DNA from: Aphodousia sp048520025
GTDB lineage: Bacteria > Pseudomonadota > Gammaproteobacteria > Burkholderiales > Burkholderiaceae_F
NCBI GenBank assembly: GCA_048520025.1
Contig: DBFZTP010000030.1
Coordinates: 1 to 13,919 of the forward strand
Reading direction: 5' to 3'
Length of the DNA: 13,919 nt
Under the pieces are notes generated by a model. It saw only the letters and a list, made by a program, of their open reading frames with translations, was not told where the DNA came from and searched no databases. Positions 1 through 6,308 of this stretch are shown one piece after another. The translations under genes and the position numbers were made by a program. How positions within the stretch are numbered: the first letter of the stretch is position 1; every line of letters starts with the position of its first letter.

Positions 1-58
1 ATTGATTTTCAAATGATTTATTTATTCATCGCTAATCGCATTGCGAAACTCTACTTTA

Positions 59-74
59 TATTTGTCGACAAATA
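59..74. promoter_or_regulatory. Palindromic operator upstream of the ArgH-like lyase operon
   Basis: TATTTGTCGACAAATA is a perfect 16-bp inverted repeat. Its 10-bp core TTGTCGACAA recurs in the 18-bp palindrome at 8455-8472, next to the GntR gene at 7685-8347. TTGTnnACAA-like palindromes are typical operators of FCD-type GntR regulators. It lies just upstream of a candidate -10 at 79-84 and so covers the -35 region, which suggests repression. Binding by the local GntR protein is an inference. Confidence 0.75.
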
Positions 75-78
75 GAGG

Positions 79-89
79 TAAAATTCCCT
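79..89 (+). promoter_or_regulatory. Candidate -10 region of the lyase operon promoter
   Basis: TAAAAT (79-84) matches TATAAT at five of six positions and is followed by TCCCT. The same string with one base fewer (TAAATTCCCT) follows the second operator copy at 8474, which supports a shared promoter design. No good -35 is visible, because the palindrome occupies that place. Transcription would start near 90, leaving a leader of about 80 nt before the lyase. Confidence 0.45.
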
Positions 90-169
90 CAACAACCAAT
101 CAGAGGTTTTAACCTCAAATCCAATTTACTGTAATTAACCCCCTTTTTACCTTTTAAGGAAAAACTAAA

Positions 170-1567
170 ATGGATAGCAAATCTCGTAGCGGTCGTTTTG
201 ATATGGCAGCCAACAAACTCGTGGAAGACTTCAACGCCACGATTATGATCGAACAACGCAACTGCCCGTTCGATATCAAAGGTAGCCAAGCCCACGCCAC
301 TATGCTCGGCCGTCAAGGCATCATCTCCACGGAAGATGCTCAAACGATCTGCCAAGGTCTTGAACAAGTCGCTCAAGAAATCCGTGATGGCAAATTCGTT
401 TTCCGTACGGCTGACGAAGATATTCACATGGCCATTGAAAAGCGCATGACCGAAATCGTCGGCCCTGTCGGCGGTCGTTTGCACACGGCTCGCTCCCGTA
501 ACGACCAAACGACGGTAACGACGAAGATGATGCTTCGCTACACGATCCGTGAAGTACAAGAAGCCATCCGTGCTTTGCAAGCTGAATTCGTCGAAACGGC
601 TGAAAAGAACATGGACGTTATCATGCCGGGTTACACCCACATGCAAACCGGTCAACCGATTCTCTTCTCCCACTGGATGATGGCTTTCTTCTGGATGTTG
701 GAACGTGACTTCACGCGCTTTGACAACCTCTACACCCGCATGGGTCGCTGTCCCTTAGGTTCTGCCGCTTTGGCCGGTACCGACTTCCCGATCGATCGTG
801 AATTCACGGCAAAGGCTTTGGGCTTTGATGCTCCGACCGACAACTCCATTGACTCCGTGAGTGACCGTGACCACATGTGCGAATTCAACGCTTGTGCTGC
901 CATGTGCCAAATGCACTTGAGCCGCTTGTCTGAAGAACTCGTCACGTTCTCTACACAAGACTTCAAGTTCATCGAACTCTCTGACGACTTCTGCACGGGC
1001 TCTTCCATCATGCCGCAAAAGAAGAACCCCGATATCGCTGAAAAGATTCGTGGTAAGACCGGTCGTGTCTACGGTAACTTGATGGCCATGCTCACGATCA
1101 TGAAGGGCTTGCCCTTGGCCTACAACACCGACCTTTCTGAAGACAAGGAACAAGTGTTTGACTCGATCGATACGCTTTTGGCCAGCCTTCGCATCATGGC
1201 TCCGATGATTGCCAAGATGGCAGTTAACGGTGAAAAGACCCGTCACAACGCTGACCTCGGTTACTCCAACGCCACGGACTTGGCCGACTACCTCGCTCGT
1301 AAGGGTGTGCCCTTCCGTGATGCTCACCACATTGTGGGCTCCATGGTCAATTACTGCATCAAGCAAGGTAAGCGCTTGGACGACTTGACGATGGAAGAAT
1401 ACCGTCAATTTAACGACAAGATCGAAGAAGACATCCGTCACGAAATCGCTCTTGAAACGTGTGTCAAGGCCCGTAAGTCCTTCGGTGGTACGGCTCCGGA
1501 AGCTGTGCGTCACCAAATCGGTACGGCTCGTGAAGTTTTAGCTCGCGAAGAAGCTGTCTTGGCTTAA
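170..1567 (+). CDS. Argininosuccinate lyase (ArgH) family C-N lyase, possibly acting on an aminopolycarboxylate
   Basis: 465 aa, the usual ArgH length, cytoplasmic, expected to act as a homotetramer of the fumarase/aspartase superfamily that releases fumarate from an N-(dicarboxyethyl) compound. Visible motifs: SGRF (7-10), EDIH (83-86), HTARSRNDQ (105-113), YTHMQ (155-159), SDRD (231-234) and the family signature GSSIMPQKKNP (277-287). By remembered duck delta-2 crystallin numbering, with a constant offset of -5, the catalytic and fumarate-side residues are kept (D84, S109, R110, N111, T156, H157, R233, S278, K284, N286, Y318, K326). Ser29, Asp33 and Gln328 become T24, E28 and S323. AAGGA (157-161) precedes the ATG at an 8-nt gap. 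The next genes are a dicarboxylate carrier and an MmgE/PrpD enzyme, not arginine genes. True biosynthetic ArgH remains possible; EDDS lyase and iminodisuccinate lyase are the alternatives I favour. Confidence 0.85.
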   Translation: MDSKSRSGRFDMAANKLVEDFNATIMIEQRNCPFDIKGSQAHATMLGRQGIISTEDAQTICQGLEQVAQEIRDGKFVFRTADEDIHMAIEKRMTEIVGPVGGRLHTARSRNDQTTVTTKMMLRYTIREVQEAIRALQAEFVETAEKNMDVIMPGYTHMQTGQPILFSHWMMAFFWMLERDFTRFDNLYTRMGRCPLGSAALAGTDFPIDREFTAKALGFDAPTDNSIDSVSDRDHMCEFNACAAMCQMHLSRLSEELVTFSTQDFKFIELSDDFCTGSSIMPQKKNPDIAEKIRGKTGRVYGNLMAMLTIMKGLPLAYNTDLSEDKEQVFDSIDTLLASLRIMAPMIAKMAVNGEKTRHNADLGYSNATDLADYLARKGVPFRDAHHIVGSMVNYCIKQGKRLDDLTMEEYRQFNDKIEEDIRHEIALETCVKARKSFGGTAPEAVRHQIGTAREVLAREEAVLA

Positions 1568-1577
1568 TAAAAATATC

Positions 1578-1615
1578 GGCCGGCCCTCCCTAGGTGGAGT
1601 GCCGGTCACTCTTTT
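1578..1615 (+). terminator. Strong intergenic hairpin with weak T-run (partial terminator or mRNA processing/stability element)
   Basis: GGCCGGC (1578-1584) pairs with GCCGGTC (1601-1607, one G-U). After a single C/T mismatch, CTCC (1586-1589) pairs with GGAG (1596-1599), leaving a 6-nt loop. Only four T follow, at 1612-1615. It sits between the lyase and the first transporter, so it may lower read-through or set a transcript end while the operon continues. Confidence 0.5.
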
Positions 1616-1634
1616 CATCTCTTGAGGTTTAATC

Positions 1635-2969
1635 ATGGAAACCGATTTAAATTTTTGGCTGCAACTGGCTGTGATGCTCGTCTGTATCGGCATCGGCGGT
1701 CGTTTCGGCGGTGTTGGCTTAGGTGCTGCCGGCGGCTTGGGTGTCAGTATTCTCGTCTTGGGCTTTGGTCTCCAACCGGGTTCTCCTCCCACCTCCACGC
1801 TCTTGATTATCGTGGCAGTGATCGCTTGTACCAGTATCTTGCAAGGTGCAGGTGGTTTGGACCTTTTGGTTCGCGTTGCCGAACGCATGCTTCGTAAATT
1901 CCCGGGTGCCATCACCATTGTCGGCCCCTTCGTTTGCTCGCTCTTCGTTGTTTTGTGCGGTACGGCTTATGTGGCTTTTGCCGTGTATCCGGTGGTGGCC
2001 GAAGTGGCAGCCTCGGCTAAGATCCGTCCGGAACGCCCGATCGCAGCCTCTGTGATTTCTGCCGGTATCGCTGTTGTCGCAAGTCCTATGAGTGCAGCAA
2101 CGGCAGCTATGGTGGCTAGCTTGGCTGTTATGGATATCTCCTTGATCACCATTTTGGCCATTTCTATTCCTGCCTTCATCGTCGCTACGCTTTGCACCTG
2201 CTTGGCAGTGTTCTGGAAGGGTACGGAACTTGAAAAGGATCCGGAATTCATCCGTCGCGTTCAAGCCGGCGAATACCAAGAATTAGTGGTTAAGCAAGAC
2301 AAGGGCCCGATCGAATCCACGAAGGGTGAGAAGCTCTCTGTTGCCATCTTCTTGATGGGCGTTTTGACCGTGATTATCTTCGGTACGTTTAAGGGTCTTT
2401 TGCCTGCATGGGAAATCGCCGGCAAGATGAAGACGTTGCCGATCCCGTCTTTGATCCAAATGTTGATGTTGGGCGTGGGTCTTTTCATCATCGTCTTCTG
2501 TAAGGTTCCGAGCCACAAGTTTGCCTCCGGCTCCGTCTTCCGCTCCGGTCTCATCGGTGTGGTAGGTGTGTTCGGTGTGTCTTGGTTAACGGATACGTTC
2601 TTTACGGCTTATAAGCCCTTGTTCCTTGATCTCTTCACGACGATGGCTCAATCGGCTCCGATGCTCTTCGGTGTGGTGCTCTTCTGCTTCTCCGCAGTGA
2701 TTTTGAGCCCCTCTGCTACGGTTGCCTCCTTGATGCCTTTGGGTGTTGCTATCGGTATCCCGGCCCCGTTGTTGATCGCTTTGTATCCGGCTACCTGCGG
2801 CGACTTCATCATCCCGGGTGGTGCACAAATCGGTTGTACGGCTTTTGACCGTACGGGTACGACTCGCTTAGGTAAGTACGTTGTGAACCACAGCTATATC
2901 GTACCGGGCTTTGTCCACATTCTCTCCGGTATTGCTGCCGGTTGGGTTTTGGCGCAAATTTTCTACTAA
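1635..2969 (+). CDS. DcuA/DcuB-family anaerobic C4-dicarboxylate antiporter, divergent paralogue 1
   Basis: 444 aa, hydrophobic throughout, inner-membrane secondary carrier of the Dcu family, which exchanges external fumarate, malate or aspartate for internal succinate. Family landmarks: GGRFGGVGLG (21-30), QPGSPP (47-52), GGLDLLV (73-79), AYVAFAVYPVV (111-121), RPERP (131-135), a charged loop near 195-235, and FDRTGTT (404-410) with NHS (418-420) near the end. The region equal to YPSDLAAIQ in DcuB is replaced by GGAQIGCTA. Residues aligned with E. coli DcuB Lys353, Thr394 and Asp398 are A354, G395 and I399 or Q398, so all three are lost. The SD (TTGAGG) lies 7 nt before the ATG. Its position after a C-N lyase suggests it imports that lyase's substrate. 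It is closely related to the transporter at 8707-10041. Codon use (AAG, TTG, CGT) suggests strong expression. Confidence 0.9.
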   Translation: METDLNFWLQLAVMLVCIGIGGRFGGVGLGAAGGLGVSILVLGFGLQPGSPPTSTLLIIVAVIACTSILQGAGGLDLLVRVAERMLRKFPGAITIVGPFVCSLFVVLCGTAYVAFAVYPVVAEVAASAKIRPERPIAASVISAGIAVVASPMSAATAAMVASLAVMDISLITILAISIPAFIVATLCTCLAVFWKGTELEKDPEFIRRVQAGEYQELVVKQDKGPIESTKGEKLSVAIFLMGVLTVIIFGTFKGLLPAWEIAGKMKTLPIPSLIQMLMLGVGLFIIVFCKVPSHKFASGSVFRSGLIGVVGVFGVSWLTDTFFTAYKPLFLDLFTTMAQSAPMLFGVVLFCFSAVILSPSATVASLMPLGVAIGIPAPLLIALYPATCGDFIIPGGAQIGCTAFDRTGTTRLGKYVVNHSYIVPGFVHILSGIAAGWVLAQIFY

Positions 2970-2991
2970 AATTATTTAGTTGAATGATCTC

Positions 2992-3033
2992 AGTGCCGAT
3001 CTTTCGCAAAAAGGATCGGCACTTAACCTTTTT
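2992..3033 (+). terminator. Terminator-like hairpin between transporter 1 and the MmgE/PrpD gene
   Basis: AGTGCCGATC (2992-3001) and GATCGGCACT (3014-3023) form a perfect 10-bp stem, which T3002-T3004 and A3011-G3013 can extend to about 13 bp. Five T follow at 3029-3033 after a 5-nt gap. It may act as an attenuator that lowers expression of the third gene, whose codon use is also weaker than that of the transporter. The hairpin argues against a start for the next gene at 2984, which would lie before it. Confidence 0.6.
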
Positions 3034-3052
3034 CTACGATCGAGCACTCACT

Positions 3053-4459
3053 ATGCCAGATACGAATCCTCACTTAATTTCCGAACAATTAGCTCGTTTT
3101 GTCGTTTGGACGAAATTCGAAGACATCCCCACTGAATTGATCACGAAGGCTCAACGCCACATCTTGGATAGCGTCGGCGCCGGTATCGCAGGAGCCGTTA
3201 GTCCCGAGACGCGACTTTTAAATCAAGTTTTCACGATTTGTGGCGAACAAAGTGGCGATGTTCCGCTTTGGGGTAAAGGCATTAAAGTTTCTGCTCGTAA
3301 CGCTGCTTTAAGTAACGGCGTTTCCGCTCACACGTTTGAGTTGGATGACACCAACGGCTGCGACCACTCTGGCGCCGTTGTGGTGCCGGCAGCTTTTGCA
3401 GCACTCTCGCTTTGCGATCGCCCAATCACGGGTAAAGAATTCATTATTGCCATCGTTTTGGGCTATGACTTGGCTCGCAGAGCGTTGGAATCTTGCGGTG
3501 CTTATGAACCGCATAACGGTGCCGGTTGGCACTCCACGGGTACGTGTGGTGTCTTCGGTGCAACGGCCGCCGTCGGCCGTCTTTTGGGACTTGACGTTGA
3601 AAAAATGCAAGCTGCATTGGGCATTGCCACGAGTTTTGCCGCTGGTCAATGGTCATTCGTGCACGATGGCGCTCAAAATAAACGCTTACACGTAGGCAAC
3701 GCCTCTCACGGTGGTCTTCTTGCCTGCCTTTTGGCCCGTGAAGGCTTCACCGGCCCCAAGATGGCGTTTGAAGAAATTTGGGGTGGTTTTTCTAAGACCT
3801 TTGCACCCGAGAGCCAAGATCCTGAAGCCTGGCTTCGCGACTTAGGGAAAAATTGGAAACTTGGTCGTGTGTCGATTAAGCCGCACGCCTCTTGTCGCAG
3901 CTCCCACTCCTCCATTGATGCCGTGAACATCATCATGGCCGCTCAAAAGTTAGAGCCCGCTGATATTGCCAAGATTCACATCAAAATTAATCCGTTTGTG
4001 CACGGCATGTGCGGCGGTCGCAAACTCGACCCGATGCCTGCCGCTCAGATGAGCATCGCCTACGGGATTGCCGCACGCTTGGTTTTCGGCGCTGCCAATT
4101 TAACTGCATACACGCGCACGAACCGCCACGATGCTCGCATCCGTCGTGGTATGGATTTGGTGGAATTTGAAATCGATCCGACGCAAAAAGATGATGATGA
4201 ACCGATTGTCACGATTCATACGACCGACGGTCGCAGCTTCACCGAATGTGTGCAATTCCCCTTGGGAGCACCGCAAAACCCGGTGAGCGATGAAGCCTTG
4301 ATGGCAAAGTACCGAGATATTGCCGGCATGGTCTTCTCTAACGACATCGTGGAAGCGATTGCGGACTTTTTACTTAACTTGCAAAACCAAGAAAGCCTAA
4401 CCCCAATCATGAAGCTCTTGGGCAGTAAGCCGATTAAGAGCACACAATTCGATATTTAA
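3053..4459 (+). CDS. MmgE/PrpD family protein (candidate epimerase or dehydratase, iminodisuccinate-epimerase-like context)
   Basis: 468 aa from the ATG at 3053. An in-frame ATG at 2984 would add 23 residues encoded by the terminator-like hairpin, so I reject it. The SD is weak (GAG at 3042-3044). Family motifs in order: AHTFELDDT (92-100) with D104-H105, GWHSTGT (158-164) then the Ala/Gly/Leu-rich AAVGRLLGLD, KRLHVGNASHGG (210-221), GFTGP (231-235) and KPHASCRSSHSSIDA (277-290). The His, Asp and Lys of these motifs line the active site of the family (2-methylcitrate dehydratase PrpD, cis-aconitate decarboxylase, iminodisuccinate epimerase). It is cytoplasmic. Nothing here belongs to the methylcitrate cycle (no prpB or prpC), so propionate degradation is unlikely. 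Placement with a C-N lyase and a dicarboxylate carrier favours epimerisation of the lyase substrate; that function is inference. Confidence 0.85.
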   Translation: MPDTNPHLISEQLARFVVWTKFEDIPTELITKAQRHILDSVGAGIAGAVSPETRLLNQVFTICGEQSGDVPLWGKGIKVSARNAALSNGVSAHTFELDDTNGCDHSGAVVVPAAFAALSLCDRPITGKEFIIAIVLGYDLARRALESCGAYEPHNGAGWHSTGTCGVFGATAAVGRLLGLDVEKMQAALGIATSFAAGQWSFVHDGAQNKRLHVGNASHGGLLACLLAREGFTGPKMAFEEIWGGFSKTFAPESQDPEAWLRDLGKNWKLGRVSIKPHASCRSSHSSIDAVNIIMAAQKLEPADIAKIHIKINPFVHGMCGGRKLDPMPAAQMSIAYGIAARLVFGAANLTAYTRTNRHDARIRRGMDLVEFEIDPTQKDDDEPIVTIHTTDGRSFTECVQFPLGAPQNPVSDEALMAKYRDIAGMVFSNDIVEAIADFLLNLQNQESLTPIMKLLGSKPIKSTQFDI

Positions 4460-4480
4460 AAAATTGATTGAAATCAGACG

Positions 4481-4514
4481 AATCCCGCAAGTTTGAATGC
4501 TTGCGGGATTTTTT
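4481..4514 (+). terminator. Rho-independent terminator of the lyase-transporter-MmgE/PrpD operon
   Basis: AATCCCGCAAG (4481-4491) pairs perfectly with CTTGCGGGATT (4500-4510) over an 8-nt loop and runs straight into a six-T tract at 4509-4514. It closes the first operon 21 nt after the stop codon. Confidence 0.92.
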
Positions 4515-4552
4515 GTTCTAGTTTGAAGTGCCTAGTTGACTGAATTTATGGG

Positions 4553-4581
4553 TTGTAACACGAAAAAAACTGAGGTACAGT
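4553..4581 (+). promoter_or_regulatory. Candidate sigma-70 promoter for the small ORF and the DUF3100 operon
   Basis: TTGTAA (4553-4558) and TACAGT (4576-4581) are separated by 17 bp, each matching consensus at four of six positions. It is the best pair I see between the terminator at 4514 and the small ORF at 4651. It would give a leader of about 60 nt before that ORF and about 410 nt before the DUF3100 gene. Confidence 0.35.
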
Positions 4582-4650
4582 AGAAAATACAAATACCCGA
4601 CATACCCTCATGATCGGCGTTATAACAAAATTTTTCTGTGGAGTTTCATC

Positions 4651-4782
4651 ATGTGTAACTGTTTAGTACGACTGGCACTGCCAGACCATTTGAACCTTAT
4701 TGCTAATGCTTGTCAGGCTTGTGCCCGTTCTTCCTCCTCTAGCACATCCACATCCACATCATCATCTCGTAGCTCTCGCTAA
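4651..4782 (+). CDS. Small Cys- and Ser-rich ORF, possible leader peptide
   Basis: 43 codons, ATG to TAA, with a good SD (GGAG at 4640-4643, 7-nt gap) and the same tcatcATG start context as the two membrane-protein genes downstream. The product begins MCNCLVRLALP, has a second cysteine pair in CQAC (21-24), and ends in a tail of about 19 residues made only of Ser, Thr and Arg. I do not recognise the family. There is no membrane segment and no clear signal peptide. It lies 215 nt before the DUF3100 gene in a leader containing several inverted repeats, so translation of the cysteine-bearing start could control the operon. A free-standing small protein, a chance ORF inside a regulatory RNA, or a metal-binding peptide are alternatives. 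The Ser/Thr tail comes from a low-complexity run of tcc/aca/tca codons. Confidence 0.5.
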   Translation: MCNCLVRLALPDHLNLIANACQACARSSSSSTSTSTSSSRSSR

Positions 4783-4797
4783 GCAGCTGCGCGATTC

Positions 4798-4822
4798 AGG
4801 TCAGTGATGGACCTCCTCCTCT
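4798..4822 (+). promoter_or_regulatory. Leader hairpin followed by an anti-Shine-Dalgarno CCTCCTCCT tract
   Basis: AGGTC (4798-4802) and GACCT (4810-4814) form a 5-bp stem over a 7-nt loop. The right arm leads into CCTCCTCCTCT (4812-4822), complementary to AGGAGG-type ribosome binding sites, including GGAG at 4985-4988. A second CCTCCTCT occurs inside the small ORF near 4733-4740. This could mask the downstream SD or act in trans; no function is proven. Confidence 0.35.
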
Positions 4823-4868
4823 CGAGCCAATCATCACACTCTCAACCAAACAACTAACAATTTAATCG

Positions 4869-4930
4869 CCGACTTGTCGGAATTGTCTTACACATAGCCC
4901 GAATTGTATGGGTTAGTTAACAAACAATTC
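4869..4930. repeat. Cluster of short repeats resembling operator half-sites upstream of the DUF3100 gene
   Basis: CCGAC and GTCGG (4869-4880) flank TT and include TTGTCG at 4874-4879. AATTGT occurs at 4881 and again 21 bp later at 4902. GAATTGT (4901-4907) is inverted as ACAATTC at 4924-4930. Half-sites AATTGTC and TTGTCG resemble half of the TTGTCGACAA operator, so the GntR regulator might also touch this region, but no full palindrome is present. Confidence 0.35.
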
Positions 4931-4958
4931 TCAGGTATTAACAAAAACCCCAAGCGGC

Positions 4959-4978
4959 TTTGTATCTACCGATACAAA
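4959..4978 (+). promoter_or_regulatory. Inverted repeat directly upstream of the DUF3100 ribosome binding site
   Basis: TTTGTAT (4959-4965) and ATACAAA (4972-4978) are perfect inverted repeats with a 6-nt spacer. The repeat ends 6 nt before the SD at 4985-4988. It can form a 7-bp RNA hairpin next to the SD, or serve as a protein-binding dyad. Confidence 0.45.
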
Positions 4979-4997
4979 AACTATGGAGCATTGCATC

Positions 4998-5801
4998 ATG
5001 CAAGCAGTCAAGAATCTCAAATTGCATCTATTGGCGGCCATCGTTGTCGTCTTAGCCGAAATGATCGGTATCCAAAAGTTTGGCCTGGTCGTTCTTCTCC
5101 CGCTTCTCTACGCGTTGGTCATTGGCGGCATCTTAAGTGCCCCGGCCTTGCGTATTTTGAACGGCAAGCAAATGGATCGCGCCGCCAAATTCATGCCGAT
5201 TGCCATGTTGGTTCTCATTGCCAAGATTGGCCTTGATATCGGTCCGAACTTAGAAACGCTCTTAAATTCGGGCTGGGCGCTTATTTTGCAAGAGTTCGGT
5301 CACTTCTTCGGCACGATCATCTTTGGCTTGCCCGTGGCGCTTTTGTTGAAGATGAAGCGCGAAGCGATCGGCGCTTGCTACTCGATTGACCGTGAAGCCA
5401 ACGTTGCCATTATTGGTGAAAAGTTCGGTTTATCGAGCCCTGAAGGTCGTGGCGTGATGGGTATGTACATCTGCGGTACGGTTTTTGGTGCTTTATGGAT
5501 TTCGCTCTTAGCAGGGATCGTTGCTCAAATGGGCATTTTCCACCCGCACGCTTTAGCCATGGGCGTGGGTATCGGCTCGGCCAGTATGATGGCTGCCGGT
5601 ATGGGTTCGATCATTGCCGCCTACCCGGCTGACGCTCAACTTATTCAAGCTTACGCTGCTGCCGCTAACTTAATGACCTCGATTCTCGGCATCTACTTTG
5701 CCCTCTTTGTCTCGTTGCCCGTGACGATCAAGGTTTACGAATTCTTTACGGGCGATCGTCGTCAAAATAAAGAGGCTATCGAAGCCCCTGCCAATAACTA
5801 A
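4998..5801 (+). CDS. DUF3100-type multi-spanning membrane protein, probable carrier subunit
   Basis: 267 aa from the ATG at 4998, chosen because GGAG (4985-4988) lies 9 nt upstream. The in-frame ATG at 4983 overlaps that SD and would add five residues. About seven or eight hydrophobic segments. Residue positions from the 4998 start: a conserved stretch near 117-133 (KREAIGACYSIDREANV) and SSPEGRGVMGMY (144-155), then Gly/Ala/Met-rich helices containing GIGSASMMAAG and PADAQLIQAYAAA. I recognise these as DUF3100 features from memory. The substrate is unknown. The gene is followed at 26 nt by a small membrane protein and then by an M20 amidohydrolase, so the pair probably imports the amidohydrolase's substrate or exports its product. 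Location: inner membrane. Confidence 0.75.
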   Translation: MQAVKNLKLHLLAAIVVVLAEMIGIQKFGLVVLLPLLYALVIGGILSAPALRILNGKQMDRAAKFMPIAMLVLIAKIGLDIGPNLETLLNSGWALILQEFGHFFGTIIFGLPVALLLKMKREAIGACYSIDREANVAIIGEKFGLSSPEGRGVMGMYICGTVFGALWISLLAGIVAQMGIFHPHALAMGVGIGSASMMAAGMGSIIAAYPADAQLIQAYAAAANLMTSILGIYFALFVSLPVTIKVYEFFTGDRRQNKEAIEAPANN

Positions 5802-5827
5802 TAAAAAATTCATGTCGGAGAATCATC

Positions 5828-6292
5828 ATGTTAGAAAACTTTGCCAAATTAAAAGACTATCTCTTCATTTTGTTGGTCACGGCCGCTTACTCGTTATTGG
5901 CTAATGTCGTTGGTTACGATTCGCCCTTAGCCGGCCCTTCGATTGGTTGCTTGCTCTTAGTGGCGATCGCCTTTGTGGGGATCGTCATCAGTATGCTCCC
6001 GGGCTTTCGTGCGCTTCCCATGGTCTTTTGGGTTTCGGTGGTTGCCGTGGTTGTGTCGGTCCCGGGTTTCCCGGGCGGTGATTGGCTCTTGTCCTACACC
6101 AAGCAAGTGAGCTTCTTAGCCATCACGACGCCCATCTTGGCCTACGGTGGTTTGTGTTTAGGTAAAGATTTTGAAGCCTTCAAGCAATTGTCGTGGCGTA
6201 TTGTTCCCGTGGCATTGGCCGTGGCTGCCGGTAGCTTCCTTTGCGCAACGGTCTTGGCTGAATTTGTATTGCACCTCGAAGGCATCTTCTAA
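5828..6292 (+). CDS. Small five-segment membrane protein, partner of the DUF3100 protein
   Basis: 154 aa with SD GGAG (5817-5820) 7 nt before the ATG. Hydrophobic segments lie at about 11-28, 38-57, 63-80, 93-111 and 125-147. A charged turn, LGKDFEAFKQLSWR (111-124), follows TPILAYGG (101-108), a pattern reminiscent of helix-hairpin half-transporters. I cannot name a family with confidence. Spacing of 26 nt from the DUF3100 gene and 16 nt to the M20 gene indicates one transcript. The likely role is the second subunit of a two-part carrier, by analogy with other paired small membrane proteins; this is inference. Confidence 0.7.
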   Translation: MLENFAKLKDYLFILLVTAAYSLLANVVGYDSPLAGPSIGCLLLVAIAFVGIVISMLPGFRALPMVFWVSVVAVVVSVPGFPGGDWLLSYTKQVSFLAITTPILAYGGLCLGKDFEAFKQLSWRIVPVALAVAAGSFLCATVLAEFVLHLEGIF

Positions 6293-6308
6293 TTAGGAAA
6301 TTTTTATC

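Noticed and set aside
755..1516. 253-codon open frame on the minus strand opposite the lyase
   Set aside because: Shadow of the ArgH-family gene. Composition is low in structure and there is no supporting RBS.
2984..3052. Upstream start adding 23 residues to the MmgE/PrpD protein
   Set aside because: The added segment is encoded by the terminator-like hairpin at 2992-3023, has no SD, and does not resemble the family N-terminus.
4904..5236. 110-codon plus-strand open frame overlapping the DUF3100 start
   Set aside because: It overlaps the DUF3100 gene in another frame, has no SD, and its product shows no recognisable motif.
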